DNA of 64,000 bases from Oikopleura dioica (lineage: Eukaryota > Chordata > Appendicularia > Copelata > Oikopleuridae). A program made the translations under genes and the position numbers. Under the pieces are notes generated by a model, which was not told the origin of the DNA, did no database searches, and saw only the letters and a program-made list of their open reading frames with translations. The DNA is taken from NCBI GenBank assembly GCA_907165135.1, contig OU015567.1:2113001-2177000 (forward strand). The letters run 5' to 3'. Numbering within the stretch: position 1 is the first letter of the stretch; each line of letters starts with the position of its first letter. Shown here in pieces: positions 1 to 12,959 of this stretch.

Positions 1-3000
1 TGCGACCCGAACCCAGATGCTCCTCCAGAAGTTCTTACTGAACCCTGTGCCGAAGAGCCAATTATGTGCGTTGCTTCTGAATGGAGCGAATTCGGCGAGT
101 GCGATGCTGAGTGCGACGGATTTGGACAAATGACCAGAAGCAGAGAATGCGCTTGCCCAGAAGGAGCAGATGAGGATGATGAAGAATGCGGCTGTGGGTG
201 AGTTTGAACCTGTTTTTCACTTTTTATTTTGTTGAATAGTGAACTGACCGAATGCAAATCTTGCCAAGGCAAGCCATGCAACTGCTGGGGCGAATGGGCT
301 CCTTGGTCTCCATGTGACGGTCCATGTGGCGGTGGAGTTAGAACTCGAGAATCTCAAAACATTTGCGATGAAGGTGTCGAGCCAAAGATTGAGGAAGAAG
401 AGTGCGAAGAAATCAGTAAGTTTCCATCATTTACGCATTAAATTCAGACGCTCTTTAGTTTGCACGCCTGGAGAATGGTCTGAATGGACTGAGTGCGATG
501 CCGAGCCTGGCGAGTACGGTCAGAAATTCCGTGAGCGCGATTGCACTTGCCCACCTGGTGGCGACGAACTCAACCCCGATTGCGGCTGTGGAGATTTGAA
601 AGAATGCTTGAGCTGCAAGGGTGAGTCACTTTGTGAATGGTCACCCTGGTCTGAGCCCAAAGCGCCATGCACTGCTACTTGTGGTGGCGGAACTCAACCA
701 CGTGATCGAACTTGCAACGAAAGACCAAAGTCATTCGAGTCGCCAGAGGCCCCTCGACGAACCTGTGAAAAAATCCCCGATATTGAAGAAGGCTGCCCTG
801 GTGCTTTTACTGAACAGACTCCCTGCTCATTTGATGCTTGTCCTCCAAAATGCGAATTTGGAGAATGGAGCTGCTGGTCTGAATGCAGTGCTACTTGCGG
901 CGGTGGAAAAATGTCACGTGAACGACCATGCAACTGTCCCGAAGGAGTTCCAGAATCTGAATGCGAAAACAATGGGCAGTGCGATGGCGAGCCTATCGAA
1001 GGTTAAATTGAAAAAAAATGTTTCACTCTTTATTTTTTTAATTCTAGAGCAAGATTGCAATACAGATGTCACTTGCCCTCCTGACTGTGAATTTGGCGAC
1101 GACTGGGCCCCATGGGGTCCATGCACAACCACTTGCGGCCCTGGATCTCGTCAACGAGAGAAAGAATGTGACTGTAAGAGCTCAGACAGCTGCGACGGTT
1201 GCGAAGTACCCGAAGGATCCAATCCTGATGACTTCCTCGAGACTGGTGACTGCCCGAACGCTCCATGTACTTGCTGGGGAGACTGGGCTCCATGGAGCGA
1301 GTGCCCCAACAGTTGTGGAACTGACACTAGAACTCGAGAGCGACCTTGCATTTGCGAAGATGAGGACTGCAACGAAGAAGACAACATCGAGCAAGAACTC
1401 TGTCCTGGTGACTCTTGCATGTGGTCTTGCTGGTCCGAGTGGACCGAGTGTCTCGGCGGCGTGAACTCGTTGGAGGGACCTCCCTGTGGCGAGTCAACTA
1501 AGAAGAGAACTCGAACTTGCGACTGCCCACCTGGTGTCGATGAGTCCGAGTGCGGATGTGAAGGACCTTCGGAAGAAGAAGAACCTTGTGATCTTGGATC
1601 TTGCGAAGACCGTAAGTAAAACACTAGATAATATGCATGAGACCGAAATGAAATTGACTTTCATTTGCTCTTACTTACCATGACAATAGTCTGCTACACT
1701 CAATGGAGTCCGTGGTCGCCGTGCGGCGAGTGCGGCGGCCTTAGCACGCGCGAACGCGAATGCATGTGCGACGCCGAGTGGTGCCAGTTCACCACTACGG
1801 AGATGAACGAGTGCCCTGATTTTAAGTGCAAACCAGGCACGGGCTCACTTCACTTTATAAATAATAATGAACATATTATTTATAATCTCAAACATTCAAA
1901 AAGCCTCGTAAACAGGTCAGTGGTCTGACTGGTCACCTTGCACGGCCACGTGTGGTCCGCGGGCGATTATGACCAAAACCAGGGATTGCAATTGCCCCGA
2001 GGGCGCGAATCCCATCGCCTGCGGCTGTGACCAAGATCTGGTCAAAGAACGCAAATGCCCTAATGTTCCGGATGAATGTCCCCCAGGTGACATTTTTGAC
2101 TGCATGTTTTCGTAATCCTTGTTGATTTCAATTAACAGTCCATTTCATTATAATAACAAAACGATAAAAAACTTGTGGTTGAAAGAAAATTGATAAATAA
2201 AACTTCTCAATTTTTATTCAACAACAATGAGTTTGTAAGTATAACCTTTAGAGTGCACCGACTGGTGCAACTGGTCTGAGTGCGAGTGCAAGACCGGTCA
2301 GCAAACTCGTGTTCGAGAATGCGATGAGAATGTCTGCCAAGGCCGTGAAGAAACACCAGAGTGCCAGGAACGCGAGGATCGAACTTGCCCAGATGGATCT
2401 TGCGACAAGCCCAACTGCGGATGGACTGAATGGTGTTCTTGGTCCGATTGCGATGTGACATGCGGTAGTGGTGGAACACGCGTCCGCACTAGAAACTGCG
2501 ACTGCGAGGACGAGTGCAGCCAAGACGAGCGCGACGAGGGATGCCCAGGAGATGCCATTGAAGAGGAGCCTTGCGTCGAGGTAAAAAGACTACGACTAAA
2601 ATGGCCTTTTTGACACATAAACTTAAGGTTCCTCCCTGCGATTTCGGTAAGTTCACAGAACGCGAAGAACTGCGCCGCAGTTGCCGCGGTGCTCACTGCG
2701 CACGCAGCCCCTAATAGTCTCGCCACCAGCTCCCTAACTCGTCGCTCACCAATAAAAAAAATCGCGTAAAAGCTAAATTAACCCAGCACCAGAACATGAA
2801 TCAAAGATCAGAAATTTGAATTTCATTTTATGCACCGTCTGAATTTACCATCTCACTATCTCACTGTACTTCTATTAGTACGGATTATTCACACCGTCAC
2901 TGTAAATATCTTCTAACAAATTAGGATTCATCAATTTTTGTAAAACTGCATGCTCTCGAAGCTCAAATCTCAAGAATTGAGCTTCACTATCATCTCATAT

Positions 3001-6000
3001 CAGTATCTCATGTTTTACAATCATCACCCGAAGGATTTCATATCCTTATTCAAATTAATTCCTAACCAAAGAACAACCATCTGACGCCCCATAGTTTTCT
3101 CTAACCTGAGCTCATTTTCAGAAGGATCGGGTGGCAATCCGCCAGTCATCGGTGAGGGAACACCAAATCTCGGACCCACAGGAAGTGGTGACGGTAATTC
3201 GCCGCTACTTCGCTAATACTTTTCTTAGTCCAATAATTTTAATGCATGGCAACAAAAATAACTTATAATTTACCCAAAAATAGAGAGTAATATTGCTTAT
3301 GCGTTTGAAAACTGGACAAAAGTCATGACTCATGCTCATATCATTTGAACTCATGATCATGAACTCACTAATATCAATAGATGAAGACGTGTATAAACTG
3401 TATTCTCAGACTCAGGTGTGGATTCTGAATGTGGAGAAGACGAAGATTGTAATGGCGACAGTGAGTGTACTGGACCTGATTGCTCTGGCACCACCAATTA
3501 TGACGGCAATCCACCTCTAGGTACTACTAGCAATAATTTTTAACAGAAACAAACAAAAAATCTAAACAACTCAAAACTCAAAACTCAACTCCTAACAAAA
3601 GCATCATAAAACTGAAAAAACAACACGAAATAACGGCATGAATCAATCAACAACTGAAATCTACTGAAAACGACCATATCGCTACTGAAGAAAAGATCTT
3701 CAAAAGCAGCTAAATCGACCAACTAAACCAATAAACGAGAAAAATCCTTCTCAACTCACTTCTAAGAACCTGAGCCTGAGTGCGAAGAAACACTTGGCCC
3801 ATGGTGCGATTGGTCCGATTGCATGGAGTACGAAGATGACAATCCTTACTTTGAAGGACAGTGCTTCCAGTCGAGATCGAGAGAATGCCTCTGTGGAGAT
3901 TGCGCAGATGAGGAAGTCATTGAGACGGAACCCTGCCCTTGTCCAGATGATGATGCCCCTGAGTGTGAAAACGATGATTGTGCACCAGAAGGATCTGGAA
4001 GCGAACCGTGTCCAGATGACAATTGTCCTGAAGGCTCTGGAGAAGCTCCAGAAGAAGCCCCAGAAGACTGTGATGATGAAAAGGAAGCACCACCGGTTGA
4101 TGAGTGTCCCGAGGGATCTCCATGCAATGATAAAGAAGAGTGTCCAGAAGGATCTCCTTGCGATGAAAATGATGAGTGTCCAGAGGGATCTCCGTGCGAT
4201 GATGATGATGAAGCTCCGGAACTCCCATCAGGTGATGGCGGGGATGAAGAATGCGACGAAAACACTGGTTGTGATGAAGGCAGTGGAGCACCACCGATCA
4301 TCGATCTTGATACAACCCCTCTTCCTCCACCAACTACAACTTCGGCTGAAGAAACTGAGCCTCCCTGTGACAACAACGATAATGGAGGCTGCTCGTGGAA
4401 CGAATGGTGTGGTTGGTCAGAATGCGTCGGAGGTGGGCCACCTGATTGTTTCCGCGTAAGAGTTAGAACTTGCGATTGCCCAACGCCTTGCCCTGGAGAA
4501 GATATTGAGAAAGAGCCGTGTCCGTGCCCTGAATGCTCAAGTGATAATCCAGACAGGCCGCCTGATTGCGATGCTGACTGTACTCCGGGTCCAGCTACTG
4601 AAGTGACACCGGAAGACTTGACAACTCCTCAAATTCAAGAATACCTCTCCACTGTTCCACCAACCATGCTCACTACAGCTCCCCCAACCGACGATTTCGA
4701 CGGATCAGGAGACTGTGATGATGATGATTGTACGATGGAGGGATCAAGTGATATTCCTTGCAGAGATTGCCCTGATTGCGAAGGCTGTGTGCCCAGCAGT
4801 GGAGATGGAAGTGACAACGAATGTCCATCAACTCCTTGGGCTGAGTGGACAGAGTGCTCTTGCGAGAATAACCAGCGAGAGCGTTTCCGAGGATGTGTTG
4901 AAGATGGACTCTGCACTTGCCCGGATATTGTTGAGAGCGAGCCGTGCCCAGAGGAGGAGTTGACTGAGTGTACTTTTAATAGAAATAATTTTTCTCACGT
5001 TCTTATTTGTTTTTCAGGCACTTGCGAGTTTGACGAATGGTGTCCTTGGAGCGAATGTACAAAACCATGCAATGGGGGAACAATGACAAGATCTAGAAAT
5101 TGCCCTTGCGGTAATTGCGATGGAGACGCTTACGAAGTGCAAGATTGCAATACCCAGTGTTGTCGTAAGTTTGATGAGTTTTAATTCAATAGAGCAATAG
5201 AGAGCGATGCGCTTGTTAATTTTATTTTTCCATCAGTAACAGTGGCGCATTAAAAATACACAAAATTGCGAATTTTCTGTAAATTTATGGTTGTTTTTAT
5301 TGAAATTGTCTCAATCAATATTTTAGCGGATCTTCCAGAAGCCCCCGAAGATGGTCGCTACTGTTCTTCTCGAATCAACTACAGAACAAAAGAACCAGCT
5401 GTCTGTTGTGATGAGCGAAATGACGACTGTACTTTTGACATGGGCGATGGGGTGAGATAACTTGAAAAAAAACTAATCTCAAAAAAAAAATTCTAGCGTA
5501 AGTGCTTCTGTGACAACTATTGCGCTCGTGAAGAGTCCGACTGTTGCCCCGACTATGCCGAGACCTGCCTAGATATACCACCAACAGCTCTTCCACCTCC
5601 TGTCTACACAACTCGCGAGCCATGTAGGAATTCGACAACGAGTGAATCTATGTGTGACACGAACGCTTGAGATATTGACTTCCTTTTTTAATCCTCCAGT
5701 TGCTCTCGATTTTGAGAGATTCTGACGGATTAAAATAGGATCACTTTTGTGTGCTTTTGTGTGATAACGACTTGAAATTTGCGGTAAGATAATTTACAAT
5801 TACAAAAAGAAACCATTGATCCGTTTAACCCCGCAATTTTGAATGCATGACCTTGATTTTAACTATTTTGAAAACATTTTTCAAAATGTGTCTTCCATGA
5901 TCTCAAACCATTTATAAATCCAAATCATTTTTAGCTCTTGACCTCGATTCCCCTACCGGCCCCTGTTACGATTCAACAGGCACGCGCATTGTGCCTATCT

Positions 6001-6962
6001 CTACTGAAACCCGCGAAAACTGCAACTCCTGCCGTTGCCGCTTGCAACCAGACGGTTCGCTCCGCTTCTCCTGCGATACCAACATCTGCCTCATCGATCC
6101 TGAACTGATTGCAACCGTCAACGCTGCTGACCGCCAAGACGCAACTTCTTGGACGGCTGGCAATTACTCTTTCTTTTGGGGAAAGACCTTGAACCATGGA
6201 TATCGCAATTATCTTGGAACAGCGCCCCCAAGCGACTTTGCCGAAGCTTGCGAGACTCTCGAAGTTACCGAGCTTCCATCTTCTTTCGACTTTACTTCTC
6301 CAGCTGATCACGTGATCCCTCAAAACCTCCACCAAGAAGACTGCGGCGCATCATTTGCTTTCTCATTCTTCAATCTCGTGAATTTCAAACTCTTATCGAC
6401 GAATCAGCGCGCTTTCCACGGCGATGTTCTCGAGGTCTTAAAATCTTGTGGAAATGGCTGCATTCCTGGTGATGTTCTCGACATTCATCATGCTGCCAAG
6501 ACTGGTTTCTGGCCTGATTCCGACGGAAGCAACGTCTGCCCGATGTTCGATTCCTGTGTCCGAGTTTCGGGTGCAAAACGACTCGCCTGCGTTGACGACA
6601 TCAAACGTGAGGTCCTCACCGTTGGCCCCGTCATTGCGTACTTGAACGTGTCCCGCGACTTCTTCGTCTACCAGGATGGAATCTACTCGCCAACAGTTCA
6701 AACACCCGCCACTCAAACTAATAGCCAACTCCACAGTGTGGTCCTCGTTGGCTGGGGCGAGGGATACTGGCTCGCGCGCAACTCCTGGGGTGACGACTCA
6801 CGTGACAACGAGAGCGCCTGGGGCATGTGTCTCAACGATGGCGGGCGCGAGCGATGCGGCTTTGTCAAACTCGCCAGTGGCATCATCGATTCTAGTTACG
6901 TCGTGACAATTCCAGTGGATACAAGCGATTGCGATCACTCTGGAGAATACAACGAGTCGTAA
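1..6962 (+). CDS. Secreted TSP1-repeat array fused to TINAG-like somatomedin-B / inactive cathepsin-B module (5' partial)
   Basis: Exons: 1-197, 240-415, 459-1001, 1048-1611, 1690-1836, 1916-2086, 2252-2580, 2628-2646, 3122-3193, 3410-3520, 3767-4969, 5018-5164, 5327-5451, 5497-5623, 5935-6962. All phases agree: 4959 nt, 1652 residues plus stop, open at the left edge. At least 16 thrombospondin type-1 repeats (WSxW / CxxTCGGG / RxRxC cores) are separated by acidic Cys-rich linkers; a Pro/Glu/Asp-rich spacer lies at about 3950-4370. A somatomedin-B domain follows (5327-5623; CFCDNYC, DCCPDY), then a VWC-like segment (about 5960-6110; CNSCRC, CDTNICLIDP), then a papain-fold domain. The fold keeps His (LHSVVLVGWG) and Asn (RNSWG), but the catalytic Cys is Ser (DCGASFAF), as in TINAG/TINAGL1. 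The protein should therefore be a secreted matrix protein without protease activity. The 3' architecture matches TINAG; the TSR array in front of it is unusual. AATAAA is at 7096. The 1836/1916 junction needs a GC-AG intron. Confidence 0.9.
1837..1915 (+). other. Predicted non-canonical GC-AG intron (79 nt)
   Basis: The upstream TSR exon is in one frame and the next (starting QWSDW) is in another. No GT donor gives the right phase. A CCAG|GC donor after 1836 with AAACAG| at 1915 joins phase 1 to phase 1 and restores a normal TSR spacing. Confidence 0.6.
5327..6962 (+). other. TINAG-like C-terminal module with Ser in place of catalytic Cys
   Basis: This is the domain part of the previous gene. 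Domain order is the same as vertebrate TINAG: somatomedin-B, short linker, VWC-like CxxCxC segment, the WTAGNYSFFWG linker (compare WxAGNxSxFWGM in TINAGL1), then a papain-like domain. The active-site triad position for Cys is Ser (about 6345-6360), while the His and Asn motifs are kept. The occluding-loop region is short and degenerate. This establishes family membership; loss of activity is inferred from the Cys-to-Ser change. Confidence 0.88.
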
Positions 6963-8716
6963 AGAAACTCTTACAAATCAACAAAAAACAAGCTCTCCCT
7001 CAGTCTGGTAGACGATTCCGCCCTTCTGAAGTTCAAAAAACCCACAGCTGTGCGCGAGCGCGAATTGCGACAACCATAAAAATGCGAGCAAGGCGAATAA
7101 AAAAAATGCGAATGACCCTCTTTGCGAAAAATCAAGGAAGATAACATGGACGAAAATGGACATTTCTATCGCCGTTCTTTTTTTCCGAGCGACTAACATG
7201 TGTCTCAAAAACAGTTATTTTTTTCTGTCTAACCAATCAACTGATCCTCTTCTTTTCTGACCTCCAACCTTTACCATTTTTAACCTTACCAAGCGACCTC
7301 AACGCAGCGCCGAGGTCCCTTTGCGCCCCGTTTTTTTACCCCGAGCTATCTGCGAAAACTCGACTACTGTATATTCCTGTACAATTCGAATGAAAACCTA
7401 GACTGTTCAAAAGTTCTGCTTCTGTCCGCTTGACGGCGCCCGCGTGTCACCTGCATCTGCCAGCGATTACTGTACATTCTTTTTCTACTTTCCAAAATAG
7501 GTGACACGCAATGCGATAACCAAAACAAACAGCATAATACAAACTTAAACTTATCAAACTTATTGAAGTTATTGTCGTTTTTTATTATATAAGTTGAATG
7601 CAAGTTTATCTCCGATACGACTATTTTCTCGATATTTATGATTTTCGGATAATTCGGGCGGAATCAGCGAAGATTTTATCGATTTGTTTGACAATATCGG
7701 GAATCGTGGCCAGTTTAAAAAGTCATAATATCGCCGGTTAATTCTGAACAGAATGACGTAGGAACGCGATTTTAAAGAAAATCTTGCATTTTTCTCTTTA
7801 AAATTTCATTTTAGCAAAGGTAGCACTCTTGAAAGATAAAATATCTTCGTGAACGTGCGGGCTCGCTGCACAAATAATAATCATGGCCGGGATACGAAAA
7901 GTGGCGAGAAGCTGCATCTTTTACTTTTTCTGTTTTCCTGGCACGGGCTAGAATAAACACGATAAGCACCAAAAAGAGAGGCCGCCACTTATTTTTCGCC
8001 ACTCAGAATAGTCGTTAGCTGGCTCACCTTGAAAACAAAACGTATTCAAAAATTTTTGAATGTCTGGTCATTTATGAAGTAGACATTCGTTTATCATCGC
8101 AAAAAAACAGTCAGAAAATCATCTGTTTTTGGCCGGTCAATGGGCGGCAATTTTGACGCGAGCAATACGCTTCTAAAATGTTTTGTAATTTCTGCATGCG
8201 ACTTATTTTGGTTGAGGTTGTAATTGCGGGCGAAGGCAATGTCTGAGACAAATTCTTTCGGTCGCAGACGATCCATGTGGTCGGCTCAAGCGTTGTAACA
8301 ACTCGCGCCCAAACCCTCTTTTTAGTAAAATGGAAAGTGCTTACAATTGGTTTTTGGAAAGATCTCTCTTTTTCCCAGAATTTAACCTTTCAAAAATTAT
8401 CAAAAAAAATGTCTGACAAGTGCATCTCTAATTGTATTAGGCGCGAAATCTGTCGACGGGCGGCGCGAAATTCCGATTTCGAAAGGGTGAATCTAACCGC
8501 CGAACACGGATACCGCGGCGCCCCTTCTCCTCTTTTTGGAGATTTCGCACCGGAAGTGGCATTGACCACTCTTGGACAATGTCGGGCGGTTACAAAGTGT
8601 TAAAACACAAGTCTTTTAATCGATACACAGCGTGAGGGCTTTAGCAAACCACAGCATCGAGGGTGAAACTCGGTGTCATAAGGGAACATACTAAACCACT
8701 ACTGTATGTCTCCGTC

Positions 8717-8958
8717 AAAAAAGACCCCTGAAATATTGGGGTCCCCAATTTGGGGGGGTGTCAGGAACCGACAAAAAATTTCGACAAAATTTGCGTGGGC
8801 GGCTAGTCCGCTGCTGATTGGCCGGTTAGCCGAATCCTGGCTTCTGATTGGTTGAAAATCTCCACGAAAAATTTGTCGAAATTTTGATGTCTATTCAGAA
8901 TAGACTATTGAATAGTCACTATTCTCGGCATCTCCCCAATATTTCAGGGGTCTTTTTT
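8717..8958. mobile_element. 242-bp inverted-repeat (MITE-like) element
   Basis: A perfect 25-bp inverted repeat, 8717-8741 against 8934-8958 (core AAGACCCCTGAAATATTGGG), encloses a second imperfect inverted repeat (about 8775-8798 against 8862-8886) and two CTGATTGG motifs. No coding capacity. No clear target-site duplication, so the class is unassigned. Confidence 0.6.
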
Positions 8959-10940
8959 GTCTCCCCAAATATTTTCCAGTTTGAAAAGGGCCCCGATATT
9001 TCCTTTTACAACTCGGTTTCGTCGACAAGAAGCTCAACTCTATAATTCCATCCCCTGACCATCTGGATGCTCTTTTTTTCCTTGTGTTGAATACCGCGTG
9101 TGTTGTGTACTGTGTTGTTGTTTACACTTTCTGTCCAAAAAATCTGCGCCCAAAGCTTATTAGCCGCACATTTAGGGAGAAATTAGCGCTGCACCTGAGG
9201 TTGATTTTTTGCGCTTCAGGAAACACTGCTTGAAAATGTTCCCAGACAAAATGAATGTCTTCTTTGATTGATGATTTGAGGCGATGCTGCATTGGGACAT
9301 GTTTTTTGCTAATTGGTAATGGAATTTGTTGTAGAAGCGGTGCGTGTAAAGCACAAGTGCGAAAAATAAACTCGCGAAAGTGCAAATTGAATTTTTGATT
9401 TTGCATCAGGAGGCTGTTTTTAGAGGGCTCCGCCTGCTGCTCGCCGCCTAGTCCGATTAAAGTCCGCTCGGCGTCATGATGCAAGATTACGTCGTAAACC
9501 CAATTTGCACGATGCTCTTGCACTCATCGCCAAATGCACGCAGCACCTTTCTCAGACGATTGCTTCTAAATTCCCCTACTTGTTTGTTTTACCATCTAGT
9601 AGGGTCTCTCGAGTTTAGCAGGTTCGTCAAAGGAACCCCTCTCTAGTTATTGTGGCTCTCAAAAATTATCAATTGCTTATCGATAAAAAATAATTGAACA
9701 AGGAACCATCAAGATTTACATCGAATTATTTCAGTAAATAAAGTTTACATCTGTGGTCCCTAAACAGTTTCGAGGGTTTCAGAAACATACGGTTTTTCGA
9801 TGATAAATGAATTTTATATTGACGCTTGCTTGGAGAAGATAGATTAGGGATTCAAATTGGATATCTATTGATTATCTATTAACTACCTGTTACTTGGACA
9901 AACTTATCAATAAACAGCTTTCTCAAAACTTAGAATTTGAAGAGCAATTGAGGTGTAAAATGCTCGAATCCAAACTTCCGGTCCTCTGATTCCAGAAATT
10001 GCACTGTATCAATAATTAACCCCCCTTTTTTCTCGCGTGGCTGAGCCCGGTCAATTGGAAAATTTCGAGCTGAGGAGAGAGCTGAGATTATTTTGTTAGT
10101 GATTAGGGACTTTGTCGGGGGACGAGAAGGAGCGGCGCCTTTCGATTGATCATTTTTAGGAGCGTGCGTGACTATTTCGCGCTCTTTTGGCTTTCCAAGC
10201 ATCGGAAACCGCCGCGTAAGATGCAAATGCAAATGGAACATGCCTAAGTTGTCGAGTTATGTCTTTCTTGTGCTAATTAGGTGCGAATAGTTCTAGAATA
10301 CAGACATTCGAGCATTATTGTTTCGACTCGATACACAAAAAAATCGTCCTGACAAAGAGCGAAAGAGAGCAAAATGGTTCGACACAGGAATGTTCAATAA
10401 AATCATCCCTTTTAGAAAAAAAAGTTTATTTCAAAGAACAAAAAAAGTTTGATGCGCGCTCCGCTGGAAGAACTCGAACGACTTGAGCGAAAATCTTCGT
10501 TCACAAAAGAAGGAGATCTTCTGCAGGAAAGGGTTGATGAACATTTCTTCTGATGATTTTATCGCAAGTTTTGACCTTTTTTGAGACATCAAGCGCCGAA
10601 AAAATTGATAGAAAGGATTACTACGTTGCTGTTGCTTTGGTTGGGCTCATCATTTCTTCCTGCATTCTTGGTACGATGCTTATTTTTGTTCTAGAGAAGG
10701 GACCATATCTGGCCTTGTCAATAGAATCGTCGAAATTGGACCCATGATCGTCGATATTTTTGATTGTCGGACAAAAATCTTCATTTTTGGGTCCAATTTT
10801 CACAATTTTTTAAATTTTTTTGACTCAATTTTTAGGTGTCATCGCATTTTACCTGAACTCCAGCGCCAAGTAAACTCTTCTATAAGCTGTCTCGCCCAAA
10901 TTTTCCGATTTCGTCATATGTATTCCTTTTTTTGAGTCAG

Positions 10941-12055
10941 GAGGGACTCGTCTGCCCTGCTATCCGGCGGGTGACCAGAATGGCCGGACCAAGCGGGTGA
11001 CAAGTCCGCCCTGGCCGGACTGCCCTTCTCCGCAGGGGACTGCGAGTCTCGGAGGGAAATTGCTAAGTGACCGTGCAAAATCCTGATCACAAGGGTGTTC
11101 CGATGATGGAGCTTATCTGCACTAGGTTCATTTTTCAGAGGATCAAGAGCATTTTTCTTCAAATATTTTCAGGAAAAAGGCTATTTATACAAAAACGAAT
11201 ATGAAAATTCCGAAAATCGAGGTTATAACTTCTGAAAATGAAAGTTTCTTCATGAAAACATGCATCAAAGAACATCCTCTTCTTATCTAATTATATAACA
11301 GCTGTCTTATGATCTTCTTTCCTGTTTGAATTTCCTTAAATGTTCTTCCAGCTGATCTTCTGACACTTATTCTTACCGTCATGGTGAAAACAAGTGAGCT
11401 GTACGCTATCTTTGTAAGCGCCCCTGACTGTAAAGATGAATCGTTTATTACTGGGATGTGGCAAAATCTCTGAGCCTGCTAAAGTAAATACCAATTGGCA
11501 AAGCTTTTTTGAGTTTCGAAAATATCTCACTCATTTCTTTTATTTTCTGGTTGAACGAGAAGGAGAGAACAATTAAATAGCTTTCCGTTAGGTGAAAACA
11601 TAAACGAAGCATCTGTAATTACTCCGACAAAGTCAGAAGATCAGCTGGAAGAAAGTTAAAGGAAATTCAAACAGAAAAGAAGATCATAAGACAGCTGTTA
11701 TATAATTAGATAAGAAGAGGATGTTCTTTGATGCATGTTTTCATGAAGAAACTTTCATTTTCAGAAGTTATAACCTCGATTTTCGGAATCTTCATATTCG
11801 TTTTTGTATAAATAGCCTTTTTCCTGAAAATTTTTGAAGAAAAATGCTCTTGATCCTCTGAAAAATGAACCTAATGCAGATAAGCTGCACTGTCGGAACA
11901 CCCTTATGATCAAGATTTTGTAAGGTCACTTCGCAATTTCCCACCGAGACTCGCAGTCCCCTGCGGAGAAGGGCAGTCCGGCCAGGGCGGACTTGTCACC
12001 CGCTTGGTCCGGCCATTCTGGTCACCCGCCGGATAGCAGGGCAGACGAGTCCCTC
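10941..12055. mobile_element. Foldback element with 424-bp inverted arms
   Basis: Left arm 10941-11364 and right arm 11632-12055 are near-identical reverse complements of equal length, around a 267-bp unrelated spacer. The ends read GAGGGACTCGTC... and ...GACGAGTCCCTC. No transposase frame and no obvious target duplication. Foldback-type or Tc/other MITE; class uncertain. Confidence 0.85.
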
Positions 12056-12690
12056 TTACCCCCTTTTTTTTCTTTCACCTTGAATTCCGCAAATAAACAC
12101 ACGCACTCGAAAAAATGGTTAAAGATATGCTTTTATTGCAAGAATATGCATTCTGCATGAAAAGTGCCAGTTCACTTAAAATCACTTGGCCAGTCGACCT
12201 CTCCACTTCCGGAAGCACTTTTTCGAAGACATTTTAAATGTTTCTTCTCTTCTTTTTCTAAAGAGGGCTTTTTATGAAAGCATTACAGGGTCCGCTTTGG
12301 AGCGCGTTAATTGCAATTATTTGCACCACCAAGAGGGATAATCTCATTTTCAGAGTTGTCACAAAAATGAAGAATAATTTTGTCCTGATAATTGCCACGG
12401 CAAGTTCACCCACACGTTGGACATTTCCGCGGCCAATTGATTATTGACATTTTATAGAGACTCCGACTTCTGAAGCGGAAATAAAGGAAACTTTTCAATA
12501 ATTTTATTTTCAAAAAAAAATTAAGGGTTTTTTAATGTTGATAAATTATCCTAAATAGCGTTTTGAAACTGATTTTTAACTGATAATATTCCTTAAAATT
12601 GTCCGTCTTTAGAACCCCCGATCGAGAATCACGAAAATGAGCTTCCTAGGAGAAGTTTTTCTCAAAAAACAATTTTAGATACACCCTTAA

Positions 12691-12959
12691 CCCTAGCCGG
12701 CCAAAAATGATTTTTCTCGGGTACCGGTCAAGATACTCCATATTTGGCGCCAGGGATTTACCTGCAAATAAGACTATACAAATGATAAAGGTCAAATTAT
12801 ATGGTCTTGGGGAAATAGATTAAACCCTGCCTATCAAGATGCAATAGAAAAAAAACCGCTCCAGAATGAGTTTCTTAGAAATTATACGTTAAGTATTGTG
12901 AGGTACTTGGAAATCAGTAAAAACCTGCTTCATATTTGGAGTACCTTGACCGGCTAGGG
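12691..12959. mobile_element. piggyBac-type MITE, TTAA-flanked
   Basis: The element begins CCCTAGCCGG and ends CCGGCTAGGG. TTAA stands immediately on both sides (12687-12690 and 12960-12963). A TTAA target plus a CCC... terminus is the piggyBac signature. The inner terminal repeat continues imperfectly (TCAAGATACTCC against GGAGTACCTTGA). 269 bp, non-coding. Confidence 0.75.

Noticed and set aside
9122-9523. 133-codon minus-strand frame in the gene-poor region
   Set aside because: Non-ATG start, mixed composition without domain, no splice or poly(A) context.
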